A stretch of DNA of 64,000 bases from Candidatus Rifleibacteriota bacterium. GTDB lineage: Bacteria; Muiribacteriota; Ozemobacteria; Ozemobacterales; Ozemobacteraceae. How positions within the stretch are numbered: the stretch's first letter is position 1; every line of letters begins with the position of its first letter. Shown in pieces: positions 8,242 through 15,563 of the stretch. The stretch is from assembly GCA_018818125.1 (NCBI GenBank), contig JAHISQ010000053.1:1-64000 (forward strand), written 5' to 3'. The translations under genes and the position numbers were made by a program. Under the pieces are notes generated by a model, which searched no databases, was not told the DNA's origin, and worked only from the letters and a program-made list of their open reading frames with translations.

Positions 8242-10560
8242 ATGAAAAAAATAATCAGCGCAGCAATCTGTGTTCTTTTTGTTTCTATAATGATGCAGGG
8301 AAGCGTGTTCGCGCAGTCAAGTGGCTGGACGGGCCCGTCACCCGAGGACGCATTTAGCAAGCCGAACCTGCACACAGCTAAGGAGCTGTATCGCATGGCC
8401 CGCGAAGCTATGGCTTCGGGTTATCTCGATGCCGCCAGGCTTTTTGCTTTGCGCCTGTTTTTTGATGGTAACCGCCATCAGAATTTGCTTAATCTGCTTG
8501 GAATAATCGAATTGCAGGCTGAACTCCCGCTGCTTGCCTCTGAGTGGCTGCGGCGTGCCAGTGCTCTGTCTTTGACCAATAAGGTCGGTCAACGCTATCT
8601 GAGCAGATTGCCGTCAAAGCCAAGGCCAATACCGGTAGACCAGACCAAGCTTGCTGACCATTTTTCTGAGATTTCTGAAGCATTGCCCAGGCTGGAAGAG
8701 CGTCTTGCCAACTCAAAGCTTCATTTTGGCGCCATTATGAAAGCTCTTGAACGTGGTCAGGTCTATCTGGCGCTGGCTTTGTCCGAAGAATACGAAAAAA
8801 AGTATCCAGGCCCTGATGGTCCGGCGCTGACAGCTTTATGCGCATGGTATCTTGGGCGTAATCGTGATGCACTTAATATTATAGATAACCAGCTGAAAAA
8901 AACTCCGTATCATGCAATCCTGCTTTTTGTAAAGGCTATGATTGATGATACAAATCCAGGCAGTTCGTCTGGCAGCTATTTTAGAGCTCTTTATGATCTG
9001 GATCAATGGACACGGGCACTTTCGCTGGTTGAACAATACAGCAAAGCCAATCCCACTTCGCCTGATGCCTATATCACTCAGGCTCGCATAATGCTTGATC
9101 TGAACAAGGTGCGCGAGGCCGGCCAGGCTTTGCAGGAAGCAGGAGTGCGCGACCCGGGAAACCCTGAGATAGACCTGCTCTGGGTTGGTTACCTCTTGCA
9201 GCGCAAAGAGTCAGATAAGGCAGCTACCAGACTGGCGCGCGCTTTCAGGCGAGGCTATAATATGCCTTCAGTAAGTCTTGCTGCCGCTCTGTTTGCTATG
9301 CAAAACGGCAGAATGAACGAAGTAAATGTGATACTAAGCGATGCGGCGAGCTCGCGCCCTTTTACCGACCCCGAGGCTTATCCGGTTTACATCACGTTGC
9401 TGCTGCTGACTGATCGCACTGCCGAAGCGCGCACAGCTTTAAATGAGTGGAAAGCTCGGGGCACAGAACGCAGTATGGTGTGTTATCTCGAAGCTTTTTA
9501 TTATTTTAAAACAGGTAATAACAAACTTGCGCTTGAGTGGCTGCAAAAAGGGTTCCAGATGAACCCGAACCGTATAAGCATGCTTCAATTTCTTTCTGGT
9601 TTTCCGGCGCTTGGTGATGACCCGCGTTTGTTCGCAGAAATAAACAACCGCCTTGCCGATGCCTCTTTGCTTGGCTATGGCGAAATTCCAGTGCCGGAAG
9701 CCTTGCCTGTAGATGCTGCGACTGCGGCAAGCAGCGCGGCCTCTTCTTCGCAGGGTTCGACAGAGATATCTGGCGATGGCAAATTTCAGATCACGCTTGG
9801 GCCGGGCATAGATTCTTCGGCACGCAATATTCTCGGCTCTGAACTCGCAAAAATGTATGAACGCATCGCATCCCGTATTGGCACTCTGACTGTGCCGATT
9901 TTTATCAACTTCATTTCAGCCGAGGGCCTTGGCCCGACTATTGCGATGTATGAGTCGACTAACATGGTGGTTACGGTTACCTCGATTTATTATGACTCAG
10001 AGATGATAAGGAACATCATTCTCTCCAATTTTGATGCGCTCGGTGACCAGGAACTGGGACTGCTCATTGAAGAACTTCCAGGGCACCTTCTGGCGGGCGA
10101 ATTAACCAGGCTGATAATTCAGATTTTGATTCCTGAGGCAAAAACCAGTCGTGCGACCACAGCCTGGATGCAGCATGGCCTTGCTGAGATTCTTGCGGCC
10201 AGCCCGATGACTCAGCGTTATCGACTTCTTATCGCGCAGAAAAGCCTCGAATCAGCTGATGCCAAGCTTGCCTCTTCCAATATGCTTAACAGCATCTTTT
10301 CTGAGGGCTACACGTCGCCGGCTGTTTTCGAAACTGCTACTGCGCAGGCTTATCTGATGACGGCGTTTCTGATTAAACGCTCTGGCTCTCTGGAAAGAGG
10401 TTGCCACAATATGATGAGCTTGATTGGACTTGTCAGCAAAGGCGTTGCTTATGCTGATGCGCTGAACCAGGTTTTTAAAATCAGCGAAGCCGACTTTGAA
10501 AAAGACTGGAAAGAATCAGCCTATTGGGCCCTCAAACAGGCCGCTCCCTACGAGTGGTAA
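8242..10560 (+). CDS. Exported TPR protein with degenerate peptidase-MA-like domain
   Basis: A 772-aa protein with a signal peptide (MKKIISAAICVLFV..., cleavage after VFA) followed by TPR-like helical repeats to about 480, a Ala/Ser-rich linker and a C-terminal domain resembling the MA clan of zinc peptidases. In that family one expects HExxH and WxxEGxAE; here the positions read EELPGHLLAGEL and WMQHGLAEILA, so the zinc-binding Glu/His pattern is not intact. It is therefore more likely a binding scaffold in the periplasm. The start is the ATG at 8242; a TTG at 8218 lies inside the promoter. There is no Shine-Dalgarno, consistent with a leaderless message. Confidence 0.75.
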   Translation: MKKIISAAICVLFVSIMMQGSVFAQSSGWTGPSPEDAFSKPNLHTAKELYRMAREAMASGYLDAARLFALRLFFDGNRHQNLLNLLGIIELQAELPLLASEWLRRASALSLTNKVGQRYLSRLPSKPRPIPVDQTKLADHFSEISEALPRLEERLANSKLHFGAIMKALERGQVYLALALSEEYEKKYPGPDGPALTALCAWYLGRNRDALNIIDNQLKKTPYHAILLFVKAMIDDTNPGSSSGSYFRALYDLDQWTRALSLVEQYSKANPTSPDAYITQARIMLDLNKVREAGQALQEAGVRDPGNPEIDLLWVGYLLQRKESDKAATRLARAFRRGYNMPSVSLAAALFAMQNGRMNEVNVILSDAASSRPFTDPEAYPVYITLLLLTDRTAEARTALNEWKARGTERSMVCYLEAFYYFKTGNNKLALEWLQKGFQMNPNRISMLQFLSGFPALGDDPRLFAEINNRLADASLLGYGEIPVPEALPVDAATAASSAASSSQGSTEISGDGKFQITLGPGIDSSARNILGSELAKMYERIASRIGTLTVPIFINFISAEGLGPTIAMYESTNMVVTVTSIYYDSEMIRNIILSNFDALGDQELGLLIEELPGHLLAGELTRLIIQILIPEAKTSRATTAWMQHGLAEILAASPMTQRYRLLIAQKSLESADAKLASSNMLNSIFSEGYTSPAVFETATAQAYLMTAFLIKRSGSLERGCHNMMSLIGLVSKGVAYADALNQVFKISEADFEKDWKESAYWALKQAAPYEW

Positions 10561-10600
10561 TAAAGATCGACTTCGCATGAATTCTTTGTGATTGCTATGC

Positions 10601-11224
10601 TTACGGCAGCTTGCAGAATTCTTCGATGTTTTTGGCTAAGAGTGTCGGGTTAAGCTGCTTTTCTTTGCCGAGTATTCGAGTTGGCGCTGGGCCGTAGTTA
10701 TGCCCCGGACAGACAATCAGGTGATCTGGCAGTGCTTTCAGGCGTTGCAGGCTTTCAAATAATGCCTTGGGGCTGCTTCCAGCCAGGTCAGCCCGCCCGC
10801 AATCATTAATGAACAGGGTGTCGCCAGTTATCAGCCATTTATCGCTTACTATAAGACAAAGCGAGCCGGGTGCATGCCCTGGCGTGTGCAAACATACGAT
10901 TTTGCTGTTGCCAGTTGTGAAACTGTAATTGTCGTCGATAAGTCGATCGTATGAAGCGCCACCGTGCAGCAGTGGCGCTGTTTCTCGGTGACAGATTATC
11001 TCGGCGCCGGTTTGTGATTTTATTGGATTAGCTGCATTGATATGATCAAAATGGTGGTGAGTTAGAATAATTCTGGTGAGATTGATTTTAAGCCTTTTGA
11101 CTGCTTCCATGATTACTACATGGTCGAATGCCGGGTCAATGATAAAGCCCTCGTGAGTCAGTGAGTCGGCAAAAAGGTAAGAAAAATTTTGCATGTTTCC
11201 AAGATTGAGTTGCTCAAAAATCAT
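10601..11224 (-). CDS. Metallo-beta-lactamase-fold hydrolase (glyoxalase II-like)
   Basis: A 207-aa cytoplasmic protein. The metal ligands are all present: H56, H58, D60 and H61 in THHHFDH, H117 in HTPGHAPGS, D135 in TGDTLF and H175 in CPGHNYGP. This set and the length match the GloB/YcbL-type thioester hydrolases. The substrate is unknown; hydroxyacylglutathione-like or other thioesters are usual. It is convergent with the upstream TPR gene and divergent from the next gene. Confidence 0.9.
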   Translation of the reverse strand: MIFEQLNLGNMQNFSYLFADSLTHEGFIIDPAFDHVVIMEAVKRLKINLTRIILTHHHFDHINAANPIKSQTGAEIICHRETAPLLHGGASYDRLIDDNYSFTTGNSKIVCLHTPGHAPGSLCLIVSDKWLITGDTLFINDCGRADLAGSSPKALFESLQRLKALPDHLIVCPGHNYGPAPTRILGKEKQLNPTLLAKNIEEFCKLP

Positions 11225-11331
11225 TCTGTGTTTCCACCCATATTGGTTTTAGTAATATTACCACCAGTATTTCTCTTATATATACTGCTTTTTTGAATTC
11301 AGGCTCACTTTAAGCGATATTTACGGCTGTT

Positions 11332-11362
11332 TTGGCTGTAAAAAATCAGATTGTTATATAAT
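11332..11362 (+). promoter_or_regulatory. Promoter of the YdjM-like / hemW operon
   Basis: TTGGCT (11332-11337) is followed at 17 bases by TATATA (11355-11360), or at 19 by a perfect TATAAT (11357-11362). The predicted transcript starts about 55 bases before the gene. Confidence 0.6.
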
Positions 11363-11422
11363 AACAACGGAATGTAAGTTAATATATTACAGTCTTGAAT
11401 ATTTTTTTGTCATGGAGATCGT

Positions 11423-12043
11423 TTGTGCTGCCGGGCTAAGGGTGTTTGGCGCCTGCTTGAACTGCACATAATGCTGATTACGATGAATATTATCACACAT
11501 GCTTTGCTTGGCTGGAGTGCCGGAACCCGCCTCAGTCGGCAAGGCAAAGATGTGGCCCTGATAGCCGTAGCGTCGATGCTTCCGGATGTTGATGGGCTTG
11601 GCGCGGTTATAGATATTATCAATGGCGGTGCGGCTCATTATTTTACTGAGTTTCACCATAAGTTTGGACACAGTATTCTGTTCTGTCTTCTGTTAATGCC
11701 GATTGTGTATTGGTTGAGCCGCAAAAATATACGATTGACCGCGTGGTTCGTTGGTATTTTCCATCTGCATCTTTTCTGTGACATAATTGGCGCGCGTGGA
11801 CCAGATGGTTATCAGTGGCCAATTTATTATCTCTGGCCTTTTTCTGACATTGGTTTCAGCTGGTTTGGGCAGTGGTATATCAATGCCTGGCCGAATATTC
11901 TGCTGACGATTCTGCTGATTTTTGATTTTCTCAGACGATCGGCGCGGCTTGGTTTCACACCGCTGTTTCTGGTTTCACGTGGAGCCGACAGTGTACTGGT
12001 AGATACTCTTCAGAAGCGATTTGGCGGGCATAGTGAGTCGTAA
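11423..12043 (+). CDS. YdjM/DUF457-type membrane-bound metal-dependent hydrolase
   Basis: An integral membrane protein with the family signature near its N-terminus (ITHALLGWSAG), then ASMLPDVDGLG, FHHKFGHSILFCLL and FHLHLFCDIIGARG. The conserved His/Asp residues (TH, DVD, H...H, HLFCD) are the presumed metal ligands of the family, related to LexA-regulated YdjM; the reaction is not known. I used the TTG at 11423 because GGAG lies 5 bases upstream. Most family members begin at the equivalent of the ATG at 11483, so the first 20 residues may not be translated. It overlaps hemW by 11 bases. Confidence 0.82.
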   Translation: MCCRAKGVWRLLELHIMLITMNIITHALLGWSAGTRLSRQGKDVALIAVASMLPDVDGLGAVIDIINGGAAHYFTEFHHKFGHSILFCLLLMPIVYWLSRKNIRLTAWFVGIFHLHLFCDIIGARGPDGYQWPIYYLWPFSDIGFSWFGQWYINAWPNILLTILLIFDFLRRSARLGFTPLFLVSRGADSVLVDTLQKRFGGHSES

Positions 12044-13175
12044 TATTCTAAAAGAAAATCTACCTTTCGCCGGGAACGGTCTATATGTGCACGTTCCATT
12101 TTGTTTGAGCAAATGCGATTATTGTGGATTTTATTCGGTCGTGCCTGGCCCTTCCACTGTTGACAACTACCTGGCCCATCTTGCAAAAGAAGCTCAGGAA
12201 CGTCTCGGAGCGCAGGAGTTGTCATTTGAAACAGTTTTTATTGGTGGCGGGAATCCGACCAGCATCGGACTTGATAATCTGAAGCGACTTGTAGATATTG
12301 TAACAACCTGTCTGCCAAACCCTGCGCTATTACAGGAATGGACTTTTGAAAGCAATCCGGAAACATTGACTGCTGAGATACTAGATTTTTTTGCCAGCTT
12401 ACCGGCGATCAGGCTAAGTATGGGTATCCAGCGTCTGCATGATCATGAATTGTCAATTCTTGGCCGCCGCGCCAGGATTGATTCTGTGTATCGTGCGCTC
12501 GACCTGGCATTTTCCAGAATTCAGAATGTCAGCGGTGATTTTATCATGGGTGTACCTGGATGCCCTTCATTAGCTGATGATCTCCATCATCTTGTGACAA
12601 AGTATCCTTTTAAGCACGTGTCTGCATACTTTCTGACTGTCGAAGAAGACACGCCGATGCAGAGGGCGATAAACGGCGGTTTGCTTCCCGATCCAGCCGA
12701 TGTTGATGCCAGCGAGCTTTACGAAGTCAGAGATGTGCTTGCTGCAGCCGGGTTTGAGCATTATGAAATATCTAATCATGCCCGATCTGGTTTTCGTTGC
12801 CGACATAATCTCAACTACTGGGAACCCTGCAACTATACCGGTCTTGGGCCGTCAGCGGTGACAACAACTGATGATATACGTTTGTCTAACGTTGCTGACC
12901 TTGAACGCTGGTTGACCGGAGAGATACCTGCGATTGAGCACTTATCACCAGTAGATCGTCGTAACGAGTATCTTATGTTACGACTGCGGTTGCTGATAGA
13001 TGGGCTTGATATCGCAAATCTCGAACGTCATTTTGGCGCACAGGGTGATGAATTTTATATGACTCTGGGTGAACATATTGATTCGGGTAATCTGCTGCGC
13101 CATGAAAATCAGGTCAGATTAAGTGATCAGGGGTTGCAGATCGCCGATGAAGTCATGGCAAGTCTGTTTATATGA
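12033..13175 (+). CDS. hemW: HemW-like radical SAM protein
   Basis: About 380 aa. The radical SAM cluster motif is C24, C28, C31 in VPFCLSKCDYC, and the family motifs FIGGGNPTS, ESNPE, RLSMGIQ, DFIMGVPG, YEISNHAR, RHNLNYW and GLGPSA follow in order. HemW is a heme-binding chaperone once annotated as oxygen-independent coproporphyrinogen oxidase; true HemN has extra substrate residues at its N-terminus that are not seen here. The likely start is the GTG at 12033, overlapping the previous gene by 11 bases; a TTG at 12021 is the alternative. It is coupled to the next gene by ATGA. Confidence 0.9.
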   Translation: MSRNILKENLPFAGNGLYVHVPFCLSKCDYCGFYSVVPGPSTVDNYLAHLAKEAQERLGAQELSFETVFIGGGNPTSIGLDNLKRLVDIVTTCLPNPALLQEWTFESNPETLTAEILDFFASLPAIRLSMGIQRLHDHELSILGRRARIDSVYRALDLAFSRIQNVSGDFIMGVPGCPSLADDLHHLVTKYPFKHVSAYFLTVEEDTPMQRAINGGLLPDPADVDASELYEVRDVLAAAGFEHYEISNHARSGFRCRHNLNYWEPCNYTGLGPSAVTTTDDIRLSNVADLERWLTGEIPAIEHLSPVDRRNEYLMLRLRLLIDGLDIANLERHFGAQGDEFYMTLGEHIDSGNLLRHENQVRLSDQGLQIADEVMASLFI

Positions 13176-13990
13176 GGCGAGAGGTGCTGGCAGTGCATAA
13201 AATCTGGTCGAAAATTATTGTTTTGCTTATGCTGGGTGTTTTTTGTGCGAGTACGATTGAGGCTGCCGTTGAAATAGATGCGGTGGTGCGTTCGGTAGTG
13301 GCAATGAGTGGCACAGACGACAGTGGTGAACGAATATTTGCCAGCGCTTTTCTGGTTGAGACAGGCCGTCGCAATACTGTGTGGCTGGTTAGTACCGCTC
13401 ACAGTTTTAATAATGTTGCAGCTGACCATATTCGTATAGATCTGCGTCATTGCAATCGCGGTATTTATTCGGCTTTGCCTTTGCAGGTGCGTATTCGAGA
13501 ACGAGGTCGCCCATTGTATTTTACCCATTCACATTTTGATCTGGCGGCGATAAAGATCGAGATGCCAGCTGATGCAGATTGTTGTATATTTTCGCGTGAT
13601 TTTATTGCAGACGAGACCAATTTGAGCCGGTTACCGGTCGGAGCTGGCACTCAGGTGTTGATTCCTGGATATCCCTATGGTGAGGCCTGCAACGAAGCTG
13701 GTTTCGCCTATACCCGCAGCGGTGTTATTTCGAGTTTTCCGGTGCGCCCAGCGAGCATGTATCCAATTTATCACGTGGATTTTGAAGTGTTTGCCGGTTA
13801 CAGTGGTGCTCCGGTCATTTTTTCCGGTTCAACCGGCGTGATAATGCTGGGTATGGTGCTTGAAGAGGTGTTTCTCGAAGAACTGCGCCCACAGAAGGGC
13901 AAAAAACAGCTGCGAACAAGGCGAGGTCTTGGTCTGGCACGCGTTCTAAGTGCACCTTCAATAAGAGATTTCATTTCTGGTTTGCGTTAA
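13172..13990 (+). CDS. Exported trypsin-like serine protease
   Basis: A 272-aa protein with an N-terminal signal (hydrophobic 13-30, cleavage after EAA). The chymotrypsin-fold triad is visible: H77 in VSTAHSF, D123 in HFDLAAIKI and S211 in GYSGAPV, where the usual GDSGGP/GNSGGP is replaced by GYSGAP. No PDZ domain is present, so this is a stand-alone DegP-like protease domain. It overlaps the hemW stop as ATGA. Its 3' end overlaps the convergent gene by 20 bases. Periplasmic or secreted proteolysis is inferred. Confidence 0.82.
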   Translation: MRREVLAVHKIWSKIIVLLMLGVFCASTIEAAVEIDAVVRSVVAMSGTDDSGERIFASAFLVETGRRNTVWLVSTAHSFNNVAADHIRIDLRHCNRGIYSALPLQVRIRERGRPLYFTHSHFDLAAIKIEMPADADCCIFSRDFIADETNLSRLPVGAGTQVLIPGYPYGEACNEAGFAYTRSGVISSFPVRPASMYPIYHVDFEVFAGYSGAPVIFSGSTGVIMLGMVLEEVFLEELRPQKGKKQLRTRRGLGLARVLSAPSIRDFISGLR

Positions 13991-15200
13991 TTTCAGCCTG
14001 CAGTGCGTCAGTGAAGCTGACAAGGTCAATTAGTTTATCCTCGCTGTTAATTATCTGAATTTTTTGGTCAGTATAGAGCTTTTGCGCAGTTTTCACTTCT
14101 TTTTGTGCCAGTTCTGGCTGATTTTTACGTTTAAAGGCTCTGATTCGATATAAATACATGTGTGGTGCCATAATGCCGTTGGGAGTGCTTTCGAGATACT
14201 GAGAAGTCCAGTAGAGTGTCTGGTCAGGGCTGTTGAGTTTGTCGGAAGATAGTCTGACCAGACTGGCAATAGCTTCGTCAGACCATACATCATGTTTGCC
14301 GAAGCGTTTGATAAAGTTCTCGTAACTATCTCTGGCTTTCTCGAATTCATTGAGTCTGCGATCCAGTATCCAGGCCATGCGGTAGGTTACTGAATCTATA
14401 TAGCGGTATTCGGGAAACTTTTCGGTCAAATGTCTGAGGGTTTCGTAAGCCGCAGCCGGTTCAAGAAAAGTTCTTAACTGGATTTCAGCGCGATAATATA
14501 GAATCAGAGCTGGTTTGAAAAAGATTATCCAGCCGGCAAAAGTCAGACTCAAGATAAAAATGCCAAGCAGGGCCATTCGATTAAGCCTGGTGGCGCGTAA
14601 TCTATTGGTTTTTATCTGTTCACCATCGTAGCGTAATCGTTCAAGGGTGCCGCCGATATCGGGCTTTAACCCGTCACTGTTTTTTACCAGTTCAGAACTG
14701 ATTTGTTGCACATTGCCTCGTGATACCTCAATTATCCATTTGAATACGTGAACAATCGAAGAAGCAAATTGTAGAGATACAACCACAAGCATCGAGGCAA
14801 AACAGACAAAGAAAAACGAAGTGGTGTCTTGACTGGTCAGGCCGAGCCAACTGCTCCAGAAGCCTCGCCCGAGCAGCCAGTTCGATAAATCCAGAAACAG
14901 CCAGGAACCCAGTGTTACCATGCCAACAACAGTAATCGGGTAACACCAGAGAATAACTGTTGGATAATTGATCTGGATGGTTGTTGAAAACCTGTCGGTG
15001 ATATAACCGGCAAACTTGCAGGTGGCAATGAATAACATGAAAAAAACTGTGATGATTATTGCCGGCCCGGGCAGTTGCAGCAGTATATTTTGCGCACTCA
15101 GTATCAGAACTGTCACAAAAATGCTGGCAGAAAATGGCACCAGCCATTTCAGGTGCAGATCAAAAATATTTTTGGTAGCCAGATGAACTTGCTGCATCAC
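13971..15200 (-). CDS. Membrane protein with C-terminal TPR-like region
   Basis: I do not recognise the family. The 409-aa protein has four or five hydrophobic helices in the N-terminal half (about 18-41, 43-64, 82-104, 125-150) and one at about 211-230. A soluble C-terminal part follows (YYRAEIQL..., YRYIDSVTYRMAWI, ARDSYENFIKRFG), with helical-repeat spacing like TPRs in the BamD/YbgF style. The C-terminal domain should lie on the outer face if the last helix is the fifth. It is monocistronic on the minus strand. Confidence 0.6.
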   Translation of the reverse strand: MMQQVHLATKNIFDLHLKWLVPFSASIFVTVLILSAQNILLQLPGPAIIITVFFMLFIATCKFAGYITDRFSTTIQINYPTVILWCYPITVVGMVTLGSWLFLDLSNWLLGRGFWSSWLGLTSQDTTSFFFVCFASMLVVVSLQFASSIVHVFKWIIEVSRGNVQQISSELVKNSDGLKPDIGGTLERLRYDGEQIKTNRLRATRLNRMALLGIFILSLTFAGWIIFFKPALILYYRAEIQLRTFLEPAAAYETLRHLTEKFPEYRYIDSVTYRMAWILDRRLNEFEKARDSYENFIKRFGKHDVWSDEAIASLVRLSSDKLNSPDQTLYWTSQYLESTPNGIMAPHMYLYRIRAFKRKNQPELAQKEVKTAQKLYTDQKIQIINSEDKLIDLVSFTDALQAEINANQK

Positions 15201-15278
15201 TCAAAAATACACCAGAATTTCTCTCATTGCGCAAAAAAAAAAGAGGCATGAAGTAATCTGCAAAATTCGTAAAATAAT

Positions 15279-15317
15279 GAGACCGCTTCGTTACGCTCGC
15301 AATGACAAAGCAATCTC
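15279..15317. repeat. Imperfect palindromic intergenic repeat
   Basis: The 39-base element starts GAGACCGCTT and ends AAGCAATCTC, which pair with two G-T wobbles. Its core reads GCTCGCAATGAC. It resembles the widespread intergenic repeats (complement GTCATTGCGAGCG) found in many environmental bacterial genomes. Only one copy is in this window. Confidence 0.6.
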
Positions 15318-15417
15318 TGCCAAAAAGTAATTTTGCAAGAATCTTCATGGTTTAAGCAATTTTTACATGCCAGTCACAAAATCATAATTAAATCCTGTGC
15401 ATAAATTCTCAGATTAA

Positions 15418-15469
15418 GGCCCTGACCATAAGGGGCCGAAGAAATCAACCGATTGATCCGGTTCTTTTT
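15418..15469 (+). promoter_or_regulatory. Structured leader with terminator and alternative hairpin
   Basis: Hairpin 1 is GGCCC/GGGCC (15418-15437). Hairpin 2 is AACCG/CGGTT (15447-15463) followed by CTTTTT, an intrinsic terminator. A competing hairpin, ATCAA/TTGAT (15444-15457), shares bases with the terminator stem. This layout suggests attenuation before the porin gene. It matches no riboswitch class I know. Confidence 0.5.
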
Positions 15470-15563
15470 ACACGGCTTCTAAATTTTGTTCTTAAAATAT
15501 CGGTGGAATCTGTCGATAAAGGAACTGAGCATTCATATCCCACAAGGAATAGATAAAAAAAGA

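Larger units (their letters stand above)
15201..15563. other. Gene-free stretch upstream of the SLH porin
   Basis: A 363-base gap with no supported gene. It holds an A-run (15230-15242), an imperfect palindromic repeat (15279-15317), a weak possible promoter (TTTACA at 15363-15368), two hairpins and a terminator (15418-15469), and about 95 bases of porin leader. Confidence 0.7.

Noticed and set aside
15418..15469. Known riboswitch (cyclic-di-GMP, fluoride, TPP, cobalamin)
   Set aside because: None of the conserved boxes of those classes that I know is present; only hairpins and a terminator can be supported.
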